A stretch of 64,000 bases of DNA from positions 1 through 64,000 of the forward strand of contig CAOLHI010001438.1 in assembly GCA_948474755.1 (NCBI GenBank), given 5' to 3'. Position 1 is the first letter of the stretch. Every line of letters begins with the position of its first letter. The DNA is from Ctenosaura bakeri. Taxonomy: Eukaryota > Chordata > Lepidosauria > Squamata > Iguanidae. Below the pieces are notes generated by a model. That model ran no database searches. It was not told the DNA's origin and saw only the letters and a list, made by a program, of their open reading frames with translations. Shown here one piece after another: positions 55,211-64,000 of this stretch. A program made the translations under genes and the position numbers.

Positions 55211-57390
55211 CTTTTGTTGAACATTGCTTTGTAAAGAATACCAAATACATATTAAGTCCCATTACATCACTTTGCAGCCTGCTTCAGCTGCCCAGTCATG
55301 CAAATCATTCTTCAGAGATGGCATTAATTAAGACTATAAGAACAACAGATTTCTTTTCCTTTATAAATTAGTGTTTCCCCAGTCCCTACATAGAATTCAT
55401 TACTCTCTGTATCAGGACTGGGAATCAAGATATTCTGAACTGCAGCTCCCAGCTCTCCTTACCCTTAGCTAAGTCTTCTGAAGATTACAGTTTGACTGCA
55501 GTGGCACATGATTCCTTCTATGTATAATTTTTCCCACCCACAGCGACAGGCCTTCAGGCTTCCTGAATTCCTTGGTTTCCAGGGTCAGCTTCTAAACACA
55601 CACACACACACACACACACATCACTCTCACTAGGGGGTGCTTCTGCTACCTATAACTAGATATCTAAATATCCATAAAGCACAAACTGTGACTTTAATTA
55701 CTGTTAAAATATTTGTTGAAATATTTTGATAGGATTTTCTTTAAAAATTGTAAATCAATGCAGAAATCAAAGAGAATTATGGGTGAAAATGACTAACAGT
55801 AACTTGGTCAAAAGACAGACAGATGTGCTGTACTTGCTATGCATTTGCCAGGATCCTGTGGACAACACATGGGTGAAATTGCTGATAAACTACTAAAGGT
55901 GTTTAGTAGCATATATCATAGTTTGATGTTAGTTCTTGATTCACCCACCCCCCGCTTTTCTCACTTTTCATTTCTTATACTATTCTTCTCTAGTTGGGTT
56001 ACTTGGAAATGTTATCACTGTAATACTTGCTACATTTCCTTTCTCTTCTAAACATCTTGATTATAGATTTGAGAGGTAATTACATGTCCTCACACTGTCT
56101 GTTCCTGATTGTCCGATGTGATGGTACCACATCTTCTCCACTTCTAGAATTTCCTTGTAGACCTAATTATTAGTCTCTTCAGACAATAAATCCATATACC
56201 TATGTCAAATCCTGTCAAAATGATCAGGATTGAAAAATATATTGGTAAGATTTGAACGTTCTCACTAATTATTCTTGTCTTAAAGTCAATGCTCCAGGAA
56301 AATGAAGTTTAGTTCTTCAGATGGAGGTCTCCATTTGGTAGGACAGGTTCTGAGTAGATATGGATTTTCTCAAGTATTAACTAAAGTTGTAGTCCTAAGT
56401 AAGCCCCATTTGACAAAGCGGCACGTCCTTTTAAGTCAATATACATAGGCTAGCATTGTTGACTGGAAAGGCAATGGACAATTAAATGAGAAAAATGTGG
56501 TTGCTGCCCTGCTTAACTATTTTCTGCTGTCTTTTCTATCTAGAAGCTTCCTTTACTATAAATCTACAGAGATTCTCTCACTGTTTGGGAAGCTTTTTTC
56601 ATCTTCTGGAAGATAGGACCATACTATGCCCCTCTAGAAATAAATGTTTGCTATCAGATTCCAAACTCAATTCAAAGTGCCTGAAAGTCCTGCCCAGCTT
56701 AGAACACCAATATTTGCACAATCAAATTATCCTATGTCATTCGACCTACTGAAATGTAATTCTGGGGCTCTATTCCATGGGCCATGGCCATCAGAAATGC
56801 AACAGGTTGAGGCCAGACAGAGAGCCTTTTAGGTGATGGCTCTCTGCTTGTAGGATGACCAGAGCCAGTGGATAGGGTAAGTCATTCTTTTGGACTACAA
56901 ATCCCTGGATCCCCAGTCAGCATTGGCATTGTAGTCCAAAAATTATTTTTCCAACCTCTAGATTGCCCTCCTCAGGACGGCTCTTCTCTAGAATTCTTAT
57001 TTGCTTGGTAATTATTTAATGAACATTACAGTGCCAAGAAAGAGCTGTTTATTTTCACAGGATTTTTAACATTGCTGATGTTTTTGAGTTTTCAAACAAT
57101 AACATTTAAAATGCTAATATATCTTCCAGTTCCACCCTAAAGGATTTCCCCTTTCACTTTTTTTTAAGCCCCAAGTTGACAGATTTATTCTGGGATTTCA
57201 ATCAATGCGATACTGATGTTGAGGCAAAAGAAGACAATATGTTTGCTCATTGTGCAATAAGTCTGATGTTTTGTCTATGTACACAATGGTGTGCACAGGT
57301 ATTTGAGAATATTGGAAAACATGCGCAAGTCTATTTTAAAATGCAGGTCAATATGCAACTGTTCCAGACATACTATTTGAAGCCTTCTCT
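55211..57390. other. Unassigned DNA with two small repeats
   Basis: 56385-56450 is a weak member of the short repeat family at 34002. 56888-56962 has GACTACAAATCCCTGGATCC and TGTAGTCCAAAA, a small palindromic DNA-transposon fragment. The 88-codon frame at 56486 has a hydrophobic start but no family match. Confidence 0.4.
55596..55621. repeat. (CA)n microsatellite
   Basis: About 13 CA dinucleotides. Confidence 0.9.
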
Positions 57391-57597
57391 GGACCTTTCC
57401 GCACTACTCTTGTTTTAGTGCTATTATCCCACTTTCAACATTCTTTGAAATTCTGGGGTTTGTAGTTTACTGACCTGAGGCCAAAGAGCTCTCTGGCTGA
57501 GAATTCTAAATGCCCCTCCCTAAACTACAAACCCCAGGATTCCATAAGATGTTGAAAGTAGAATAACAGTACCATAACAGTGTAGTGTGGAAAGGCC
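57391..57597. mobile_element. Foldback MITE, long variant, 207 bp
   Basis: Ends GGACCTTTCCGCACTACTCT and GTGTAGTGTGGAAAGGCC. The centre includes GCCAAAGAGCTCTCTGGCTG and AGAATTCTAAATGCCCCTCC, the extra block that also occurs in the Helitrons. The flanks TTCTCT and TTCTGT are similar but not a clear duplication. L2 sequence starts directly after it. Confidence 0.8.
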
Positions 57598-57950
57598 TTC
57601 TGTCTCACCATCCTCGGAGGTATAACTTGTGGGAACATGGCAGAGAGCTTTCTCCATAACTGTTCCAAGGCTCTGGAACTGCCTTCCTACAGAGGTTAGA
57701 ACAGCATCTTTCCTGCTACCTTATGAAAATCTTTTTGTTTTGGCAGGCTGATTGCTCAATGGGATGGGGCTTTTCAGAATGCGGTGTGCTTTTTATTTGT
57801 TGTTTTATTTTTAATGGTCATGTTTTGAATGGCTTTTAATGTTCCTGTTCGTTTAATTATATTTTAAACTTTTGTATGATGTGAAATTTTTTTGGCTGTG
57901 TCTTTTTTTTAACCTTTGGGGAAAAATAGGAAGTAAATAAATAAATACAT
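57598..57950 (+). mobile_element. L2-clade LINE 3' end
   Basis: TGGGAACATGGCAGAGAGCT, TCCAAGGCTCTGGAACTGCC and TTCCTACAGAGGTTAGAACA match the end of L2 ORF2. Then a T-rich UTR (TTTTAATGGTCATGTTTTGA) and AATAAATAAATA near 57940. Confidence 0.65.
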
Positions 57951-59284
57951 TTGACCTTCAATTCAACAACACCCATTGCTGCAACTCAGATACTTTTAAT
58001 GCAAATATTTTTAATTTAATTTGTGGCTTTGCTACTCAGTGCCTCATCATATTATGACTGGAGCTTCCCCATGTGTTTCCTATAAAATTCCAGGCTATAC
58101 TGAGTGCTATATGATTGGCTGTCTGGAAGATGAAGACAAGGTGCAAACATGTTTTTAAAGCCTTTTTCTTCAAAGCCCAACACACAGTAGCTAAGACTGC
58201 AGCCAGTCATTCTCATCTGCTGTCTGGATGTGGAGAAAGGTAACAAATGTTCACACTGTAACCTTACTTTGGAGTGGCTTTAACATTTAAAATCCTTTGG
58301 TGCTCATATTGTAGTATAAAAACATGTTAAATATATGTCTGTGAAAGATCTAAGTGAAGAGATGAGTGAAAAGGGAATTCAGAACAATGTGCCTCTGTAC
58401 TTTAGAGGGAAAAAAAGCTTGTCAAAAATGAATTGTAAAATAACATGGGAAATATTTCTAAGCCTAAGGGGAAAAAAAGTAGAGGAGGTATTTCCTTGAC
58501 TGGGGAAAAAAAATTGGGAAACAGTATATATCCTTCCTCTTCCATTTGTTTGAGGCTATCCTGTAAATATGTCATCTACAGGCAGATGAATTAGATGAGA
58601 GATAGATACCCCAAAGGGTACTTTCATCAAGATGCTTGCATGCAGCTAAGTTTTCATAGGACTGGGATTAATAGTTGATATGGATTTAAGATGCAGGGTA
58701 TATAAACTCTGGCTGATAGACTAGCCTGTAAAATGGCTAATAATTTTTGAAAGCCTAAATCACATTGCTAGTGTTCACAGACCAATTGAATCAATCAGAT
58801 TTACACACGTTGACTAAATGCTCAGGAACTGATTCAGTGGATCTACTTGAACTGAGTCTAGAAATTGAATTTAGGCTACAGAGTTCATTAAAATTAATGC
58901 ATACTAGCTGATTTAGGAGCTAGTGTTTCCCAAGTGTATCTTTTCCTGTACATTTCTACTCCTCAATATCAAAATGGCACACTATAGATTAGAGATCTAG
59001 TTTGATTAGAGCTCTATCAGGACTAGGTCAAGGAGTACTGAATTCCTAGGATCAGGGCTTGATGAAAAGCCACAAAGTGGATGTGCATACAGATAGGGAG
59101 TCACGGAATAAAGCAAGCCCTCACATACATGACAGAAAGAATTAGCAAATACACAGATGTGGTTAAAGATAATGGTTGCCCAGGTACAAACTATGCTCAG
59201 TACAGACAGACTGATCACATTAGGGGAAACTAACAGACTGTATGGATAGGTACAAGTTTTAAAAATGCAGAGAGAGATACACAT
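57951..59284. other. Unassigned DNA
   Basis: No gene or repeat recognised. Confidence 0.5.
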
Positions 59285-59380
59285 TGATACCTTTATGAGG
59301 TATGAACCAGAAGGTATAAAATTTAGTATACTACCTTTTGAAAAACACTGGTTTCCTCATCAAGCAAAGATGGCAAGAAA
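59285..59380 (-). mobile_element. Penelope-like remnant, relative of 25840-25945
   Basis: The plus strand reads ATACCTTTATGAGG, then CTTTTGAAAAACACTGGTTT and CCTCATCAAGCAAA, in the same order as 25868-25945 (ACCTTTATTGGG, CTTTTGAAGCTCCACTGGCT, TCTTCATCAGGCAAA). The hammerhead-like core is further decayed here. Confidence 0.4.
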
Positions 59381-60680
59381 CCATTCAATAAGGGCCACAA
59401 TTTCATGAGAACTAAGAAAAAAAAACCATCACCTGACCCCCAATTACATTTCATACCAGGCCTCTTTTTCCACCTGTACATTCCTCAATAGCTCTCCAGC
59501 AATTCTTATGCAGAATTCTGGTACGTAGAAACAGAGCCATGTGATTAATTTCCTTTAGCCCGAATTCATCTTCCCTCTACCCTTTCATGTTTTGCTGAAT
59601 TTGCCAGAGGAAAAGCCATCCACTCTAATGAATTCCAATATTCTAAACTCAATTAACTTGCTAAAGCATAGGATTAACTTTGTTGTTCTTTTGAGTCAAA
59701 CTACATCAGCTCAAAAATCCAATGAGTTCACAACTTAGCAAGTAAACTGACTAGTTCCTACCACGTTTTTGCCAGAACCAACTAAAACAGAATGCATTAC
59801 ATCATTTGTATCTATTCATGTTCCTGTGCATAACACATAATTTTGGGTCCTCTTTGGTTCAATTGTTTATTCATTTGAAACAAATACATATCCACAGTGG
59901 ATTATTTCAGCTATGATTATGTGTTTCAAAATGAATATTAGGTATCTTTCAGTAAGCTTCCAACTAACATTAGCCTATCCTTCTACTTCTCTATCTGAAT
60001 GTGTCATTATTCTCTATTTTAATGTTAATATTGTCCTGACATATACATTTTGCAATGACTCATTTTTAAAAACATTTTAGGGGGCAATGAGATTTAATGT
60101 GTTCTCTTCCCACACAATAGCATCAAGGACTCTTGTACAGCTATATTAATGCAATCTATGCAGAAAAATAATAATAATTAGCTGACATTGAAATAGTGTT
60201 CTTGGCAAGGTTGTTCTGATAGTGAAGTATTCTTCACAATCTTTTAATAACAAATCCCATGGAGGATAGGTGCCAGCTATTGAGAACATGTTGTCCTTCT
60301 CCAGTGAGTGACGCAAGCACTCAAAAAAAAAAAATTATAACTTTTCTTGGACTTCAGTAAAAAGAATACCTTCAGCTTGAAATGTCTCAAAAGGTTCTAT
60401 AAGGCCTTCATTATCTATACGCTATCTCTCACGCACATGCATACACAATGGGAATAATGTGCTCCACTGTCTAAAGTCAATAATTTTATTTCTATACCTA
60501 TTCCACAGAAAAGAGAGAGAGCAGTTTTTGCCATTTACCCTGACCAAACATGTATTTTTAGTGTGTCTGTCCTTATGATCTGAAGTTGGTTATTAAGGAT
60601 GTTTTCACAGAAAATTTTATTTTGCAATGTGAGAACAATGTTTTCAGTAATCCAAAAGCAGGTAGATCTATGGTTATTTT
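59381..60680. other. Unassigned AT-rich DNA
   Basis: No gene recognised. Poly-A run at 60320-60330. Confidence 0.5.
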
Positions 60681-60973
60681 TAGGGATGGGATGAATCCAG
60701 AATTTTCTGAATCTGGATCTGAATCCCCAGAAGGTTTTGGGAATCCATGAATCTTACAAATCTTGAATCTTTCAAACCCTTTTGTAAAAAAGGGCTTTAA
60801 GAGCAACTTTTTTATAAAAAAAAAAACTTTTTTAAAACAGAACTTCTTTTAAAAAAACTATTTTTTGGTTGGTGGATTTGAAATATTCAGTTTGCCTACT
60901 TTTGCACAGGGATTCAGATTCGCAAATCTCAAATCCTTGCTAAGGATTCAAGGATTCGATTGGCCCATCCCTA
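60681..60973. mobile_element. hAT-type MITE, 293 bp, perfect 8-bp TSD
   Basis: Begins TAGGGATGGG and ends CCCATCCCTA, flanked by GTTATTTT on both sides (60673-60680 and 60974-60981). The interior has GGATTC/GAATCC-rich subterminal motifs and long A/T runs around 60790-60870. No transposase. Confidence 0.85.
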
Positions 60974-60981
60974 GTTATTTT

Positions 60982-62358
60982 CTTCATGCATCCGTCTGAA
61001 TATCAGAGCATGAGCAGTTGCTTTCGGAAGTCTCTAATAGCACTGAACTGAGGTAATATATATGACTATTGCAATTCTCACTTCTCTTCTTAGAACCTCC
61101 AAGTTGAGCAGTGTACGTGTGCCACAAAGTATTCACAACTGAACAAGGGCATTGTGCTAAATTTTCACAATTGCTCATTAGAGATACTTTGCAGCACTTT
61201 GCTCTCTGCTACTGATAACTGCTGTATTATTAGTGGAAAAATGTCCAGCCAATTCTTCCCTTTATTGGCTTCGCATGAACATGAGTTTGAGTCAAATTGC
61301 AGATTAAAATAATGATTCACACACAGATTCTCACATGCAACTGATAAAGAAGCTTTGACCCCAAAAAGTTGGCAGGAAGGGTGGGACTTAAAGAGCAATT
61401 GTAAGTGTAAAGTACAGGGAATTCTCTCTTGTATTAAGTTGTATACTGCCATTGGCAAAGCATTGCAGGACTTGTCCACAAGCCAAAGGCCTGAAGTTCG
61501 AACCTATGAATGAGCTAATTCATTTTGGTCAATATACCACTTGTATATAATTTTTCCCTGACTTCACAGGACTTTTTTTTTCAAATGGTTCTTATAACTT
61601 GCAAGGTTTAGAAATGACTCTGATCTTTCCTTGTATATCAGATTTGCATATTTCTACTAGGCTTTAAGTCATTCATTTTTAAAATATTTATTTCATATTA
61701 TAAATCCCTCTAGGAGCTTTTATTTTATCAATGAGAGAAGCAGGCAACTGTCTTCAGAAAGTCAAAAATACAGCTAATATCAAAGTGAGTAGCAATAAAA
61801 ATGTTATGTCAGATGTCTCAGAAGTCTGAAGGCCACCAAAATCTTTTTCATTCCAGTTTTAGTGAAAGGAACAGAACTTCTGCATCAGTGTAAATTTAAC
61901 AGAGAATAAAAGACTCACTTACAGGTGCATGAGTCCATTATATATATTTCTTTCCTTACCATACATTCATTCAGATTTTTCTAAAGGAGAGACAATTACC
62001 TTTGTTTGAAGAATTGCATAGTTATAATTTGGGAGGAAAAAGGTATAATTCTTCATATCGCTTCAAATGAAATCTCCACATTCTTTTCAAATCCCACATG
62101 GAGGCAATTGCCTTTATTCTTCATCACTTTATAAATGCCTATTGACAGGGTTACCATATGTCTTCATTTCCCCAGGTATGTCCTCTTTTTCAAAGCTAAA
62201 ATTTCTGTCCAGAAAGATTTTAAAATGTATGGGAATTTCTGAATTACCTTTTGCCCATTGACACTTCTTCCTTATTTCCATCTCACTGACTCTGACAAGA
62301 GCTCCACCAAGAGAAGAGACAGAGCCTAGCCTGGCTGAATGTTCAGAGAAAGAGAAAG
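60982..62358. other. Unassigned DNA
   Basis: No gene. The 104-codon minus-strand frame (61479-61165) has no recognisable domain. Confidence 0.5.
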
Positions 62359-62700
62359 AGGTCCCTTCCACAGCACGTTCCCATCCTGCAATGTCGATGG
62401 GATCATGACGGACCGCAACGACAACTCTGCATGATGTCATCATTATTCTGCCACCAACTATTGCGAGCATGGAGTAAGTCACTGATGGATTTTTCCTGTC
62501 AATGACAAATGATTGAATGACTTTCCTGGACTTACCTGCCCTGCAGAAGCTCCAGAAGAGCGATGGAGGTGCTTCCTACTGTGCTGCAGAAGGAAGAGGT
62601 GGGACCATTGCACTTCCTAGAAAATGGAGCCAGCCAGTGCGGAGGGGAGCACTCCTGTCGCACTTCTCTCCCAGAAGAGGCTCTACCGAGATCCCTGCAG
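62359..62700 (+). mobile_element. GC-rich MITE, copy E, diverged or partial
   Basis: Starts near GGTCCCTTCCACAGCACG. It shares GGACTTACCTGCCCTGCAGA (62529), GTGCTTCCTACTGTGCTGCA (62567) and GCGGAGGGGAGCACTCCTG with the minus strand of copy D. The right terminus is not found. The frames on both strands here are compositional. Confidence 0.55.
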
Positions 62701-63231
62701 GACACAGCCAAGATCCAGTAAGCTGTAGAAAGAGCCAGAGAGAAAGAGAGGGAAGGAGACTGACCCAGAGGTGGAGGAGAGAAGGAAGACAGACTCTGAG
62801 GGAGGAGGCAAACTAGCCAAGCAAGGTGGCTGAGGGAGCCTTCAGCTGCATGGGAATAATGGAACAAGGTGAAGCAGGTAAGACAGCTGTTGGGTGGGAA
62901 AGGGAAAATTATTCTTGTTTAAATAAAATGAAGATTAAGAATGTTTTTAGTAGCAATTATCATAGCTAATATAGTAGGGTTATCTAAAGTAAGAGTTGTT
63001 TAGCAATCAGTGATTTGAAACAGTCAGTCGGTAAATATGTCCTTTTTTTCAGTATCACTACTTACCCGCCTTTCTTATATCAGCATTATATGAACATTGA
63101 AGGATTGCCCTGCTTCTACCATTACTGTACACCCTCAAGGAATAGCTTACATAATAACAGGAATTTCTTATTCTCCTAGTTTATGTACCCTATCAGTGTA
63201 AACATAGCCAAGCGGGAGAAGTGGGACTTAG
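62701..63231. other. Unassigned DNA, purine-rich at start
   Basis: 62720-62820 is GA-rich. An ATGGAACAAGGTGAAGCAG|GTAAGA sequence at 62859 looks like a start codon plus splice donor, but nothing else supports an exon. Confidence 0.35.
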
Positions 63232-63661
63232 ACCCTTTTTGCATGCAGTTTCTTTTGCGAAAGGGCCCCTTGAGCGTCATGTAAATAGGAGCGGTGGTCC
63301 GTACGATGCACTCCCATTTACGTGACGCTCATGAGCCTAAAGCGGGCCGCGCACAGATTTTTTTATTTTTGGCTCTAAGCCGAAAATACTGCGTGGTCGC
63401 ACAATGCTCCCAGGACCCTCGCACACTTACCTGCCCTGTGGTTCGTCGGGCGAGCCGGGCTGGTCGCGCTTCCTCCCCCAGCACAGCCTACATCTCCCAG
63501 GCTGCACTGCGGAAGGAAGGGGCGGGGCGTTTGTGCAACGGTCGCGCGATCAGCAACCAGCTGCAGGAGAACAGAGGAGCGATCTGAGTGCCTTGCGCAA
63601 GAGGCTGCTTGTGCAAACAGCACCCCCCACCTCTGCAAGCAGGTAACGTGTGGAAAGGGCC
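63232..63661 (-). mobile_element. GC-rich MITE, copy C, 430 bp
   Basis: Reverse copy relative to 10265 and 24473. Left end GACCCTTTTTGCATGCAG, right end GTGTGGAAAGGGCC. It retains many CpGs (TGGTCGCGCTTCC, GGTCGCGCGATC) and the hairpin ATTTTTGGCTCTAAGCCGAAAAT. Flanking triplets differ. The high CpG count suggests a younger or less methylated copy. Confidence 0.78.
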
Positions 63662-63935
63662 TCTGAGTAGGGACAAGAATAGCCTAAGTGGAAATTTATG
63701 TTTTCTAATAGCAACCACCAGTAAGATTCTTGCATTTTGCCCAGTGGAGTAGTGATAAACGTTCAAGTACAAACACTCACCATGATGGTCCCCATAGTCA
63801 GAATCCCAAGAAGAGTGCAAAACAGCAGTCACCACTGTTGCTCTATATCAACAACCAGTTCCAGGAGCAGTTTTAAAAATCATGGCTCATTCAAGACCAA
63901 GCCATTCCTAAACACTTGGAATCACATCATAATGA
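63662..63935. other. Unassigned DNA
   Basis: No gene recognised. Confidence 0.4.
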
Positions 63936-64000
63936 TACTTATTTATTTATTATTTATTTAATTTACATCTCACCATTTTTCCCAGCATGGAAACGTGATA
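63936..64000. repeat. Possible LINE tail running off the window
   Basis: TTATTTATTTATTATTTATTTAA-like run (shown in part) followed by TTTACATCTCACCATTTTTC and CCAGCATGG, which resembles a reversed LINE 3' end. Confidence 0.35.

Noticed and set aside
56486..56752. 88-codon frame with a signal-peptide-like start
   Set aside because: No conserved cysteine pattern or family match; probably chance.
57391..57597. hAT assignment from similar flanks TTCTCT/TTCTGT
   Set aside because: The match is partial and sister copies are flanked by 3-bp repeats, so I left the duplication uncalled.
62517..62900. Possible first exon (GC-rich region, ATG at 62859 followed by GTAAGA)
   Set aside because: The GC-rich part is a diverged MITE copy, and a single ATG plus donor-like site is weak evidence.

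Overview
The window looks like non-coding DNA from a squamate reptile, probably a lizard. The basis is the repeat mix: a CR1 LINE with the (ATTCTATG)-type 3' end, L2-clade and Bov-B LINEs, tRNA-derived SINEs with a Bov-B-like tail (Sauria SINE type), SINEs with a 5S rRNA head, and Helitron, hAT and Tigger-like DNA transposons. I find no host protein-coding gene I can support. The long reading frames belong to retrotransposons; most other ORFs are chance or lie inside repeats. The window is best read as a gene desert or a large intron.

Layout. 1-8155: Helitron 3' end, reverse L2 LINE split by a hAT element with a perfect 8-bp duplication, a MITE, a second Helitron, and an old CR1 copy with 5' UTR-like repeats and an ORF1 esterase remnant. 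9-16.3 kb: Bov-B tail, GC-rich MITE, GAA tract, complete Helitron, hAT MITE next to an L2 3' end, Sauria SINEs and an unassigned 314-bp segment. 17.6-20.3 kb: the best-preserved gene-like object, a 5'-truncated CR1 ORF2 broken by one frameshift. 21-28 kb: Tigger-like MITE, second GC-rich MITE, Penelope-like fragment, decayed Bov-B reverse transcriptase and a hAT-like MITE. 31-36 kb: dense nested cluster of foldback MITEs, Sauria SINEs, a Bov-B tail and an inverted partner of the 314-bp segment. 36.3-37.2 kb: a solo LTR with a perfect 5-bp duplication. 37.5-51.2 kb: minisatellite, hAT MITE, two Helitrons, foldback MITEs, a Penelope-like fragment with a hammerhead-ribozyme relic, 5S SINEs, and a CR1 interrupted by L2. 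51-64 kb: 5S SINE, more GC-rich and foldback MITEs, a hAT MITE with a perfect 8-bp duplication, and long stretches of plain AT-rich DNA.

Nothing here works together as a pathway. The common theme is layered transposition. Most notable are (i) a MITE group whose three core types share GGCC(A/C)TTTC-type ends and in several copies are flanked by 3-bp repeats, (ii) five Helitron copies, four of which visibly carry part of the foldback MITE core, (iii) two roughly 310-bp segments in inverted orientation 16 kb apart, each abutting the head of a Sauria SINE, and (iv) degraded hammerhead-like motifs in Penelope-like remnants. All family names come from recognition by eye; no database search was possible. 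Identity figures are estimates by eye.
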